Assembly: GCA_023376005.1 (NCBI GenBank)
Contig: CM042157.1
Coordinates: 62,650,942-62,714,941 of the forward strand
Source of the DNA: Doryteuthis pealeii
Taxonomy: Eukaryota; Mollusca; Cephalopoda; Myopsida; Loliginidae
Direction: 5' to 3'
Length of the DNA: 64,000 bases
Below are positions 47,902 to 59,202 of this stretch, piece after piece; position 1 is the first letter of the stretch; every line of letters starts with the position of its first letter. Under the pieces are notes generated by a model. It was not told the origin of the DNA. It worked only from the letters and a program-made list of their open reading frames with translations, and ran no database searches. The translations under genes were made by a program, and so were the position numbers.

Positions 47902-50274
47902 CGCAAGGGAAAAAGAGGAGCACGCGATTTACTGCATATAGACCAATACATTCTTAAAGAAGTAAAAGAATAGACGGAAAATATTGCAATGGCGTGGATC
48001 GATTACAGAAAAGCCTATGACATGGTCCCACATACCTGGATTTTAGAATGTCTAAAAATGTACAAAATGTCCAACAACATCATAAACTTCATTGAAAAAG
48101 CAATGGAAAACTGGCGAATTCAATTAAAAGCCGGAGGGCAATCCCTGGCAGAAGTAAACATCCAAAGAGGTAATTTCCAAGGAGACTAGTTATCACCACT
48201 ACTATTTATTATAGCAATGATGCCACTCAATCATATACTTAAAAAATGTACAGGGGGATACAAATTCACTAATGCACAAGAAAAGATAAACCACAGATAA
48301 CATAAAAAAATTGGCAAAAAATGAAAAAGAATTAGAAACCCTAGTACAAACTATTAGAATATATAGCCAGGATATAGGGATGAAATTAGGAATTGAAAAT
48401 GTGCTATGCTAGTAATAAAACGGGATGAAAGAAAATTAATATAGAATGCAACTGCCAAATCAGGACACTATAAAAATACTTGATGAAATGAAAGTTACAA
48501 ATACTTAGGAATTTTAGAAGCAGACAATATCAAGCTAGCAGAAATGAAAGTAAAAGTTTTTATTGAGTAAATACATAAAAATTCATTAAACAGGTGGTAA
48601 AATTTACATAAGGAAGTGTATGTTAAAATATCAACCAATGATAGTTGGTAGAAGAAATGGCTTTATTTTTACGGTGGGATTGTAGTGGCTGGAGAGCCAC
48701 TGTGACCTATTTAAAATAGGCAAAGAGGTAAACATATTTGTCTACCAAATTTTCCCCATGGCTGTATCAAATTTTCTTGGTATTTTGTTACCTGTATAAT
48801 AGGATATGGTTTCCTTAACTATTCAACCCAGAACTCATTCTATTCAAATAAAGTCCTATTATTGTAATCAGAGTCCAGCTCAATTATAAGGAACAAAACA
48901 TAAGTTTTTGTTCTTTGTTTAGGTGTGGTGGGAGAGCTGCTGTGGGTGGTTTAAAGTAAGCAAAGTGCTAAGTGGAGTTACTATAAATTTATATAAATGA
49001 AAGCGCGTGGTCTAATGTAGAAAGCGCGTGGTGTAATGGTTAAAGTCATAGGAAATGGAATTACTCAGGAGAACAAGAAACTCATAGAAACCAAACTCAA
49101 CAGCAGAAATCTGATCAAAGCAAATAATATCTGTTCTGTCTCCATTATAAGATGCTCTGGGCCATTCTTAAAATGGACAAAAGAAGAACTCAGAAAGATT
49201 GACCAAAGGACGAGAAAATTAATGACCATGCACAAGGCGCTGTACCATAGAGACGATAGAGATAGATTATATGTATCCAGAAAGGAAGGGGGAAGAGGGC
49301 TTGCCAACATAGAGGACGGCGTAGAAGCCACAATCCAACAACTCGAAGACTACACAAAAAAGAGCAAAGACAGATTACTTATGGCAGCCAACAATAGCAG
49401 ATGTAACATATGGACAAATAGAAAAAACAACAAAAACTAGAAAACAAAAATGTGAAGAAAAACAATTATATGGACACTTCAAACGACAAATTGGAGAGGT
49501 CGTACATGAAAAGACTTGGATATGGTTAAGAAAAGGAAACCTCAAAAGAGAAACTGAATCACTAATAATTGCTTCACAAAATAATGCCATAAGGACAAAC
49601 TATATCAAAGCAAAAATTGATAAGACCCAACAAAATAGTAAATGTAGATTATGCGGTAATAGAGATGAGAATGTAAACCATGTACTCGAATGTAGCAAAC
49701 TAGCACAACGGAAATACAAAACTAGGCACGATTGAGTTGAGAAGGTGATCCACTGGCAATTATGCAAAAAATTAAATTTTGACCATACAACAAAATGGTA
49801 TATGCATAACCCAGAATCTGTTCTTGAGAATGAAACGCATAAAATTATCTGGGACTTCGAGATAAAAACGGATCAGCTTATCCCAGCAAGAAGACCAAGA
49901 CCTAGTACTGATTAACAAAAAAGAAAGAACTTGACAATTGGTGGATTTTGCAGTTCTAGCAGATCACAAGGTGAAGCTGAAGGAAAACGAAAAGATGGAC
50001 AAATCCATGGACATTGTCAGAGAACTGAAAAAAATATGGAATATGAAAGTCAAAGTGATACCAATTGTAGCTGGTGCACTTGGAACGGTGCCAAAAAGAC
50101 TGGAAAAAGTTTGGAAAATCTGGAAATCAAAGGGAGAATTGAGACCATCCAGAATACTGCACTGCTGCAATCTGCCAGAATACTCAAAAGAGTCCTGGAG
50201 ACCTGAGGAGACTTGGTGTCACTCAGACTCCAGGGAGATACCATCAGCTAATGCTGGTGTTAAAAACTAAGAAC

Positions 50275-50277
<3 letters not shown>
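47902..50277 (+). pseudogene. R4/Dong-like non-LTR retrotransposon, 5'-truncated
   Basis: Blocks in order: RGARDLLHIDQ; AWIDYRKAYDMVPHTW (RT motif A with catalytic Asp); NFQGD; a region where the YxDD box should lie between INH and KNEKELE (about 48288-48325), which is deleted; KWTKEELRKIDQRTRKLM and DRLYVSRKEGGRGL (49036-49440); a C-x2-C-x8-H-x4-C knuckle near 49650; then LVDFAVLADHKVKLKENEK, the PD-(D/E)xK-type endonuclease region, with frameshifts. This order, with C-terminal restriction-like endonuclease, fits the R4/Dong/Rex6 group. Stops and an inserted block (about 48640-49030) make it dead. Confidence 0.65.

Positions 50278-50320
<43 letters not shown>
50278..50320 (+). repeat. (AAT)n tail of the LINE
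   Basis: About 14 AAT units directly follow the LINE 3' end. Dong elements are known for association with TAA repeats. Confidence 0.8.
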
Positions 50321-50415
50321 GAAGACCAGACCTAGTGTTGATTAACAACAACAACAAAAAGAGAACGTGTCAACTGGTGGACTTTGCGGTTCCAGCAGAT
50401 CACAGGGTGAAGTTA
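50321..50415 (+). pseudogene. Second 5'-truncated LINE fragment
   Basis: Frame RRPDLVLINNNNKKRTC then QLVDFAVPADHRVKL, the endonuclease region of the same family. It has the PD motif that is frameshifted in the first copy, and stops abruptly. Confidence 0.6.
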
Positions 50416-50460
50416 TCCCTTTTCTTCTCTTTTTGCTATCTTATAATACGTATCTTTGAG

Positions 50461-50725
50461 ACGCGTGGTCTAATAGTCAAGTGAAATGGACTCATCGAGC
50501 CGAGTTCATTTCCTGGATGAAGTTGTTTGCAATTCCCATAACGCTAATGCAATTGGGAAAGGTATGAATCCAATTCTCCCTCCAGCTATGGGTAAATAGC
50601 AGGGCAGACGGGGCTCTTTATCTATGGCTATGTAAACAGTCTGAATTCAAACCTATTAAACTCCGCTTAAGAAATTGACCTTGTGTCGCATCCTGCTCGT
50701 GCGGAGGGGTTGGTAAATATATATA
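50461..50725 (+). repeat. Possible SINE-like repeat
   Basis: Begins ACGCGTGGTCTAATAGTCAA, loosely like a tRNA A box, and ends CGTGCGGAGGGGTTGGTAAA, which matches in reverse a stretch near 6725-6760. Only partly supported. Confidence 0.35.
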
Positions 50726-50788
50726 ATACGTATCTTCTTTGTGGTTTATGACTCACTCACAAACCTGCAACTTAATATTCATGATCTA

Positions 50789-51291
50789 GTGCTATTCGCA
50801 GAATTCCGTTCCGGCCTCCTGCCTTAAAAAAAACGCTAGGCGGTGATAGCTGAAAAAACAACCCTCTCTACGAATGAAGTCCCTAGCTGAAGCGGTGCCT
50901 GCTGAAGTATTTAAGGCGTTTTTCCCGAAAAGTTAATGCGATATTTTACACCCCCGCCCCCAGTCTTTTTCCGACAAGTAAATGTAAATATTTTAACATA
51001 TTTTAATATATATATTTACTTGTCGATAAAAAAAATATGGCTTACTTTTAATGCCTTCAAACCACTAAAAAAAAATGTCGATAAAAACACCTTCAATCCG
51101 ATAAAAAAAAATCGTTTTTTTTTCGGTATTTTCATTTTATTTTAATTTTTTTCGACAATCAATTACAAATAAAAAATCAAAACATTTTTTTCGGTATTTT
51201 TATTCTATTTAGGGAGGGTTGATTTTTCAGCTATCACCGCCTAGCGTTTTTTGTAGGCAGGGGACCGGGACGGAATTCTGAAAATAGCACC
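50789..51291. mobile_element. hAT-like MITE with 8 bp target duplication
   Basis: Inverted ends GTGCTATTCGCAGAATTCCG and CGGAATTCTGAAAATAGCAC. CATGATCT flanks both sides. The related tRNA unit at 46280-46320 has the uninterrupted site. An 8 bp duplication fits hAT elements. Confidence 0.75.
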
Positions 51292-51545
51292 CATGATCTC
51301 CTCGACGCCCACCAAACCCATCATTCTCATTTTTTTTTTTTTTTTTTTTTAATTTAAGAATTAAAGGTGCGTTTGCATTTATAGTTTACGGATTCGTTTC
51401 CATGTAAATTATATTAAATTGTGGTAAATCATATTAAATTGTGAGTTAGTACTCACAAGATTTGTGAATTGATATTCAATTAATTTATTTGGGTTTGAAT
51501 GGAAATTAAATTTGGTTACAAGAGTTTCAGAAGACCTGATGTTTG

Positions 51546-51580
<35 letters not shown>

Positions 51581-51585
51581 ATCAT

Positions 51586-51668
51586 GTCAGAAGTGGGATT
51601 CGAACCCACGCCGGGAAGACCCGACTGCGACCTGAACGCAGCGCCTTAGACCGCTCGGCCATCCTGAC
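51586..51668 (-). tRNA. tRNA-Leu(CAG)
   Basis: Intact, followed by a T27 run (51551-51577). Upstream TATA-like 51694-51705, element 51713-51735 (variant form). Confidence 0.97.
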
Positions 51669-52005
51669 TAGCTACATATACAAACTGCTTGCGATTTTAT
51701 ATATAGAAAATAACGCTGACTATATCAACAATAACATATTTGTTATTGGTCCTCTCAGTCAAGACCGGCTAGAAACCGGCTATATCGGTGGCCTCGCCTC
51801 AGTGCCCTGACCCATTCTTCTCATTAAATAAATAATTCAAGAATTACTGGGTGTTTTCCAGTTGTATTGTATTATTTATGTTTTGTAATATAATATTCAA
51901 TTAATTTGTGTGGGAATTAAAAATAATTAAATTTGGTTATAAGGAGTTCAAGTAAAAAATGTAAGAACACTTGATAAGCTTAAAATTTTAAGAATAAAAT
52001 ATCTT

Positions 52006-52088
52006 GTCAGGAGTGGGATTCGAACCCACGCCGGGAAGACCCGACTGCGACCTGAACGCAGCGCCTTAGACCGCTCGGCCATCCTGAC
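52006..52088 (-). tRNA. tRNA-Leu(CAG)
   Basis: Intact; last gene of the array. Upstream TATA-like 52114-52123, element 52133-52155. Confidence 0.97.
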
Positions 52089-52113
52089 TAGCTGCTTGCA
52101 CTAAAAGCAAGCT

Positions 52114-52155
52114 GTTTTATAAAGAGAGAATAATGGTGACGATATCAGCAGTAAC
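52114..52155 (-). promoter_or_regulatory. TATA-like box and upstream element
   Basis: TTTATAAAAC about 26-35 bp and CTGCTGATATCGTCACCAT about 45-63 bp before the tRNA. Confidence 0.6.
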
Positions 52156-52344
52156 GTATCACAGTTTTACTCATAGATGATAGCATCTGGCTGACAATAC
52201 CTAATTGTATATTCTTGTGCTATTTGTACGGTAAATTTATTGTAGTGGCGAAATGTGTTTCCTTTCTTCAAAATGTTGTGTATCCTTTTTGTACTCTTCT
52301 TACCATCTTATATAATACGTATCTTCTTCTAAGCTGGCTAATTG

Positions 52345-52925
52345 GGCTCTATTCGCAGAATTGCGCCCGGCCTCCTGCCTTAAAAATGCAAGGCGGTGAT
52401 AGCTGAAAAAAAAAAAAAAAAACAACCCCACCTACGAATAAAGTCTATAGTTGAAGCGCTGTCTGCTGAAAAAAAACAACAACCAGCGCTTAAAGCGTTT
52501 TCCCGAAAAGTTAGATTTTTTTTCAGTCTTTTTTCGACAAGTAAATGTAAATATTTTAACCATCTCCCTCTTTAACATATTTTTTTTTGGGGGGGGGGGG
52601 CTAGATATTTACATTTACTTATCGATAAAAAATATGGCTTACTTTTAACACCTTCAAACCACTAAAAAAAATAATTTGTCGATTAAAAAAGGTGTTTTTC
52701 CCGAAAAGTTAATGCGATATTTTACCCCCCCCCCAGTCTTTTTTCGATAAGTAAGCGCTGGATGGTTGTTTTTTTTTTATGTTTTTGTTTTTTTCAGCAG
52801 GCACCGCTTCAGCTAGAGACTTCATTCGAATGTGGGGTTGTTTTTGTTGTGTTGTTTTTTTCAGGTATCACTGCCTAGCGTTTTTTTAAGGCAGGGGACC
52901 GGGACGCAATTCTGCGAATAGCACC
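52345..52925. mobile_element. hAT-like MITE, longest copy
   Basis: Ends CTCTATTCGCAGAATTGCG and CGCAATTCTGCGAATAGCAC. The interior holds several (C)n and (A)n runs and internal repeats of AGTTAATGCGATATTTTAC type shared with 50930. Confidence 0.7.
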
Positions 52926-52999
52926 GTCAATTACGGGTCGTCTATCTCGGCATCTGGGCTGGCGTCTCTCTGTTCTTCGGATCTTCATTCTTGGGCTTT

Positions 53000-53340
53000 C
53001 TTGGGACTTCTAATCTTTGTGTCCGTTGCTATTTTTAGTGACGAACACAAGACTCGATATTGTTTTTTAGACGTCTTTATTCAACCTAAGTAAGAACAAC
53101 ACGCGTGGAGACATAACCTACGGACGGCTGACGCCATTTGCATCAGTTCCGTTCAGTCACTCAGCCAAAACTGGTAATCTAACAATCTATTCTCATGTTT
53201 GGCTCTAGCCAATAAGAGTCTAACTACAAGGTTGGTAAAAGGCTAAGTCCTGTCAATTACTTATACGGTTTTTTTCCATGATTCAGAATTACCGTTGTTT
53301 TTAATTTCTACACTACCGTATATAATTTATAGGTAACCTA
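53000..53340 (-). repeat. LTR-like fragment
   Basis: On the minus strand GGTTGAATAAAGACGTCTAA carries a polyadenylation signal, followed by a GTGTTCGTCACTA junction and a leader-like ATAGCAACGGACAC. It shares about 110 bp with both arms of the inverted pair at 54260-54722. Confidence 0.45.
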
Positions 53341-54259
53341 TCAATTATGTGACATAAAGCATCGTTTATTTTTCTCTGAACAGTATGTTCGGTTTATTCC
53401 CCTCCAAAAATTAGCGATCTAAACAATGTTTTTTAAGGAGACAAAATTCCCCACTGTAAAATAATGAAAGTGTAAGACAGTGTGTGACGTCAACGGTGGG
53501 TTGACGTGTGATACAAGTGTAAGTGATAATGAATAAAAAACAGAATTAGACGTGTTAGTGTTGAAGTGGAAGTAATTGACATTGGATTCTGATTAGCCGA
53601 ACCGGGACAACAGAGCGAAGAATGAAAGATATAGTGAGAAAGTAGGGAGTCTAACATAGATATCGAGAGGAGATGTACGGAGAGAGTTGGCTGGTTGTTT
53701 GGAGTAGATGGGCCGCATCTTTCTCGATGGTTAACTTGGGACTGGAAAATAAAGAGATCTGGAAAAAAAACCGTCTTATGTTCGTTACAAAAAACTATCA
53801 ACCGGCACAAAGAAGAAAATAAGCCAAGTACTTCCAGGTCATAGAAAGAATCTGTTGCATAATCTATGCGGTGGCATAGAATATTGGCACCCCTCCCCCC
53901 TGTAATTCTGCAGGGATAGTCTTTTTCATATCACGGGCGGCAGTTTTCCGTGGAATAATACAAGACCGGAAATCCCGCACGTCACGTGATTTTGAATTAG
54001 TTAGTCAGTTGCAGCCGGGACGTAACCCAGAATAGACGTATTCTGGGGGAGGGGGCTGGACTCATCTCATTGCGCGCTACGTTAGTCAGAAAAGTTAGCT
54101 AAGTAAATAATGGTTTTTAAAAAGACAACAGACGTTGTGAAATGATTGTGAATGCCTTAGTTAGAGACCAACCGAGAAAGAAGAATCAGACGTAGAAGAA
54201 TAGAAGAACGACTAGACGATCACAAATGGCCAATGAAGTAAAAGAAAGTGCAAGTAAGT

Positions 54260-54722
54260 TATGCATCATCAAATGACTGGGTGACTGAATGGAACTGATG
54301 CAAATGGCGTCAGTCGTCCGTCGTCCGTAGGTTATTTTTCCAGGTGTGTTGTTCTTACTTAGGTTGAATAAAGACGTCTAAAAACAATATCAAGTCTTGT
54401 GTTCGTTAATAAAAATAGCGACGGGCACAACGATGAGAAGTAAAAGAAAGTACAAGTTGTGCAAATATGCATTATCTTGTCAACGTTACCATTCTTAAAA
54501 CCCTACGATGTATATTTACAGACATGCATATTTGCACAACTTGTACTTTCTTTTACTTCTCATCGTTGTGCCCGTCGCTATTTTTATTAACGAACACAAG
54601 ACTTGATATTGTTTTTAGAAGTCTTTATTCAACCTAAGTAAGAACAACACGCGTGGAGAAATAACCTACGGACGACGGACGACTGACGCCATTTGCATCA
54701 GTTCCATTCAGTCACCCAGCCT
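54260..54722. repeat. Inverted pair of LTR-like segments
   Basis: 54260-54474 and 54524-54722 are reverse complements over about 200 bp, with a 50 bp spacer. Each has AATAAAGACGTCTAA or its complement and the AGCGACGGGCACAACG leader word. The RNA could fold into a long hairpin. Confidence 0.75.
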
Positions 54723-54841
54723 TATAAAATTGGGCTGAATGAAAGAAAAAACGTTTTTACTGTCTACATGAAAAGACGAATTCTTTTGAGTATATATTCG
54801 TTCTTTGGAAAAGGTTTGTTATATGCTGTAGTAATGTAAAA

Positions 54842-55123
54842 ATGGACTGGCTCTTGAATAAAAAAAATTTAAAAAATCTTTCGCTTCCATTCCCACTTGT
54901 AAAAAGCAGACGACCGCTTTTTGCACGCATCATGATCGATTTGAGTGACACGGAGGTCAGTTGCGAGTCGTTGATATTTCAAAATGGTGGCCGGATTATC
55001 TTGTCAAATTTCGACTTTTCCTTTCCTTGCAAGAGAGAAGGAAAGAAAATAAAACAAAATCAAAACCATACTGGATGTCGGTTAGAGACAACAGAATATG
55101 GCAGAGTCTTGGAGATAGTATAG
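54842..55123 (+). CDS. Unrecognised short frame
   Basis: 93 codons, Lys- and Ser-rich, no known motif. An alternative overlapping frame (54961-55155) contains ISKWWPDYLVKFRLF. One of them may be an old retroelement end before the LTR-like sequence at 55150. Not a supported gene. Confidence 0.15.
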   Translation: MDWLLNKKNLKNLSLPFPLVKSRRPLFARIMIDLSDTEVSCESLIFQNGGRIILSNFDFSFPCKREGKKIKQNQNHTGCRLETTEYGRVLEIV

Positions 55124-55151
55124 CAGAAGCAATTAACTTGTCAAAGTTACT

Positions 55152-55580
55152 GTAGCGTTAGTTGTGTTCGCCTGGTGGAGTTGTCTGCCCCTTTTAATTC
55201 GTTGGTGCCCGCTAGGGCACCATAGTATTTAAGCGCCGGTTTCAAACACTTTCGCTCTCTTTTCCTGTTTCAGCAACTACGAGCCACATGGGGTAGATTC
55301 TATCTAAACCCTCTCGTTGGGGCTCCGCCCCCCTTACATTACTGTAAGTCCTCACAGCATGGACTATTCCTAGTCTCATGTCTGTACTCATATATGTATA
55401 TCTGTATCATTCATGAATGTGTCTTTATCTTTATTTGTGTACCCCTTTTTATATGTACTCTTTACTATGAACGTTGTACCAACTGTTATCCATGTGCTGT
55501 GTATATTAAATGTTTGTCCGTTAACCTTCGTCGGAGTTATTTGTATCCAAAGTATGTATAACTTTAAACCATCCTTATAT
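55152..55580 (+). repeat. LTR-like or promoter-like segment
   Basis: Starts TGTAGCGTTAGTTGTG, has a TATA-type TATTTAAG near 55228, and an ATTAAATG near 55506 as a possible polyadenylation signal. No partner LTR is in view. Confidence 0.3.
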
Positions 55581-55624
55581 TACCATTCTTAAAACCCTAC
55601 CACCACCACCACCACCATCTCCCC

Positions 55625-55627
55625 CCC

Positions 55628-55686
<59 letters not shown>

Positions 55687-55690
55687 CAAT
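55625..55690. repeat. (CT)n and (AT)n microsatellites
   Basis: Short CT run followed by AT runs; another (AT)n is at 55816-55873. Confidence 0.9.
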
Positions 55691-55812
55691 GGAAGATAAT
55701 AAATTGAGTAAAGAGCAATCACACGAGACTGGGCTCATTATTGGAGTTACCGGCCGAAATAAATTTGTAACAGCCAAATGACGGTTTGTTGAGTTTTTCT
55801 TTCCTATTGAAA

Positions 55813-55877
<65 letters not shown>

Positions 55878-56005
55878 GGGCCATAAAACGAGACAACCCC
55901 TCCATACAAATCACCACACTACAGTATATATGGGAGAACATAAAGCAAACACTGCCATTTGGTTTGAAAATCGCATCTTTTCATTATGTTCGATTGAAAC
56001 AGATT

Positions 56006-56015
56006 AGCATTATCG

Positions 56016-56098
<83 letters not shown>

Positions 56099-56988
56099 AG
56101 CCATTCAATTTAGGGTTCTTTTTTTTTTAAAGAAAAATAATTCTTTTCAGAATTTTCCCGAGCTCACGATTTTTGATAGCACAAGGCATTTTGAGATGAT
56201 TGGTTAGGTTTGTCACTAAAATGCTACACAGGACCAAATGCTCTGTTTAAATTAAGGAAAATAGACAAAAAAAATTAACAATTTAATACAGGCTTATTGA
56301 AAGAAAGTTCTAATCCTGGCACACGATGCTAAATATCACAAGACATTTTTAGATGACTGGCTACACGAGTCTTGAAAATACTACACAAGATCAAATGCTT
56401 TGACGAAATTAAAGAAATATGCGCACCATATTACCTTTAGGCACCCCTTTTTTATCTCGATTAAGAAAGGACATGTTTTTCATTTACACTGTATATATAT
56501 CCGGTTATTTGTTAGGGAGTAGGGTTAGGGGTTAGGATTAGGGGTAAGTTTTATAATTTTTAATCTAAAAATCGTATGTTAAAACAACCGGATATTGACG
56601 GTGTAAATGATAAACATGTCCTTTCTTAATTAAGATCAAAAAGGGTGCCTAAAGGTAATATGGTCCGCATATTTCTTTAATTTCGTCAGAGCATTTGATC
56701 TTGTGTAGTATTTTCAAGACTCATGTAGACAGTTATCTAAAAATGTCTTGTGATATTTAGCATCGTGTGCCAGGATTAGAACTTTCTTTCAATAAGCCTG
56801 TATTAAATTGTTAATTTTTTTTTTGTCCATTTTCCCTAATTTAGACAAAGCATTTGGTCCTGTGTAGCATTTTAGTGACAAACCTAACCAAAATCCCTTG
56901 TGCTATTAAAAATCGCGTGCTCGGGAAAATTCTGAAAATAATTATTTTGCTTTAAAAAAAAAAAAGAACCCTAATTTATTGAATAACC

Positions 56989-57054
<66 letters not shown>

Positions 57055-57090
57055 GGGGAGGGAGAGAGAGATGGTTGGGGCGATAATGCT
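56006..57090. mobile_element. 1.08 kb palindromic fold-back element
   Basis: The left arm runs from AGCATTATCGCCC through (CT)n (56018-56096) to about 56510. The right arm is its complement, from about 56580 through (GA)n (56992-57070) to GGGGCGATAATGCT. The centre (56513-56548) is TTAGGG-like. Each arm holds two diverged tandem subrepeats, seen as AAATGCTCTG and AAATGCTTTG. A further partial copy follows at 57100-57250. Confidence 0.8.
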
Positions 57091-57379
57091 AAAGGTCATA
57101 TGGTCCAAATATTCAAACAAAATTAACAATTTAATAGAGGCTTGTTGAAATAGTGTTCAAACTCAGACACACAATGTTAAATAGCACAAGACTTTATTAG
57201 ATGACTAGTTAGGTGTGTCAAAAAATATCCCAGATCAAATGCTCTGTCGAACAAGCATTGTTAGTACAGGCATTGTTTGCGATTGATTTATAGCAAATAT
57301 CATTTCTTTAAAAAAATTATTTTTTCTTGGCAATTCAGTTAAAAAAGTAAAAGTTTGACAAAGAATAATATTATGACAT

Positions 57380-57955
57380 TTTTTTAGCAGAATTTAGAAT
57401 TCATGTTTTTTTTTACTAAAAAAAAACGTATAGAAACTTATAAAAATTTTCTGATATAATTATTCAGACTCTTATCTTTATAGAAAAAAATTAAAAATCG
57501 TTTTTTATCGGTTCATTTTTTCATTTTTCATAAAATAAAATAGGGAGTGGAGACCTCGTAAAAAAATATTTCCCTCTATATATTTTAAGAAAAACCTATT
57601 TTAAACATAATTTCATCAACAGGTGAATAATTACCGAAATTTTCGTGAAAATTTTACTCTTAATTGATTTTTCAATGAACATAGATTTTTTTTAAAGCCG
57701 GTAGTTATAATTTGTTTTTGGCTACGTTAAATTTCAATTGATTTAATGGTGCGAAAATGTAAACATTGTTTTCGTTACTTCATTTTTTTCCGTAAGCTGA
57801 AAATTATGTTTATTTTTTGAATCATCAGACTTTTTTTTTTGTAATGTTTTTTCTTTTGAATAGTCCAAAAATGTTGAGGATAATATTAACGTTTATGCAA
57901 GTTTTATTGTGTTAAATATACGGGGGTGGGGTAAATTTGACACGGCAGATTGGAC
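57380..57955 (+). repeat. Family T fragment
   Basis: Matches the interior and right end of 46908-47708, with diverged GGTAAATTTGACACGG at the end. Confidence 0.6.
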
Positions 57956-57959
57956 ATCT

Positions 57960-58184
57960 CTAATTAAAAGAAAGAAAAGAAAGAAAAGACAAGAAAAGAC
58001 AAGACAAAAGAAAAGAAAAGAAAGAAAGAAAAGAAAAGAAAGAAAGAAAATGAATGAAAAGAAAGCAAAGAAAGAAAGAAAAGACAAGGAAAGAAAGAAA
58101 GAAAGAAAGAAAGAAAGAAAAAAAGAAAGAAAAGAAAAAAGACAGAAAAAGAAAGAAAGACAAGAAAAGAAATGAAAAGAAAAA

Positions 58185-58228
<44 letters not shown>

Positions 58229-58530
58229 AAAGAAAGAAAGAAAGAAAGAAAAGAAAGAAAGAAAAAAGAAAGAAAAGAAAAAGAAAAAAGAAAAGAAAAA
58301 GAAAAAAAGAATGAATGAAGAAAGAAAGAAAAGAAAGAAAGGAAGAAAGAAAAGACAAGGAAAGAAAAGAAAAGAAAAGAAAAGAAAGAATGAATGAAAA
58401 GAAAGAAAAGAAAAGAAAGAAAAGAAAGAAAAGAAAGAAAGAAAAGCAAGAAAGAAAAGAAACAAACAAACAAAAGACAAGAAAAGAAGAAAAGAAAAGA
58501 AAGAAGAGAAGGAAAAGAAAGAAAGAAAAA
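57960..58530. repeat. 570 bp near-pure purine tract
   Basis: GAAA and AAAGA repeats with almost no pyrimidines except scattered C and T. Lys-Arg or Phe-Ser frames are artefacts. Such tracts can form triplex DNA. Confidence 0.9.
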
Positions 58531-58609
58531 CTCTTGAAGTGTAAACTAATATGGCGGAACGAAATGCCCCTTCTCTTTATTTATATTGGCAGCCATATTT
58601 GACGCCATT

Positions 58610-58764
58610 CTATTTCCGTTCTATTTTATCAATAACATCATTAAAGCAGTCAATCTCTTTTTCCGACGCCCTGTAACTTTGCAGCAGACCATCATCATCA
58701 TAAAAAACTCCCGGAATATATTTTTGTAAATTCTTATGCAAAATATCCTTTGGTTCCTTGTACC
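58610..58764 (-). CDS. Last exon of a membrane-protein gene, with apparent 1-base frameshift
   Basis: The minus strand has a polypyrimidine tract and acceptor TTTTCTTTTCCTTCCAG before base 58764. The long frame ends LHKNLQKYIPGVFYDDDGLL, QSYRASEKEIDCFNDVIDKI, ERK and stop. The upstream exon leaves two bases (AA), so entry should be G-TAC, giving YKEPKDI; this frame runs into the long frame only if the T5 run at about 58740-58744 were T4. Options are a homopolymer error, a broken gene, or use of an AG 8 bases further in, which also restores phase. No family recognised. Confidence 0.5.
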
Positions 58765-59202
58765 TGGAAGGAAAAGAAAAATTAATGAAAGAAATTTTTT
58801 TTAAAAACCCTAAAGTGAGTCAAACATTTTGAAAAGTTCTAGCTGGTTGATTAATTAGTTGATGGATTTTAACGGCATATCAAACCGTCTGGGGTTATCT
58901 TATGCCTAGAGGTTAGGGAATTATATTACGTTGTACATCTATATTTACACTTTTGTACTTAATGGTTTTAACGATATGTTAGTATCGCCGGTGATCGTGT
59001 TAAGGGGTTACTTATGTATGATATTGAATATGTTTATGTTTATTTTTTTTTAAATAATTTGTACATGTCTTGTCCACAACAATGATGGCAGCAAACTCGT
59101 ATTCAAGTATTGCCATTGCTTGATATAGTAACAATAATAACAATAAAAAAAAAAAGAAAAGCTCAATAGTTTAAACAATATAATGGTGATCTTCAAAAAA
59201 AT

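Noticed and set aside
49024..49050. GCGCGTGGTGTAATGGTTAA as a tRNA start
   Set aside because: Only an A-box-like word; no anticodon arm or B box follows in the right place.
53490..53810. 106-codon minus-strand frame
   Set aside because: Ser, His and Leu rich with no motif, and it overlaps LTR-like sequence.
57893..58602. Lys-Arg and Phe-Ser rich frames
   Set aside because: They translate the purine tract; six frames are open only because of low complexity.
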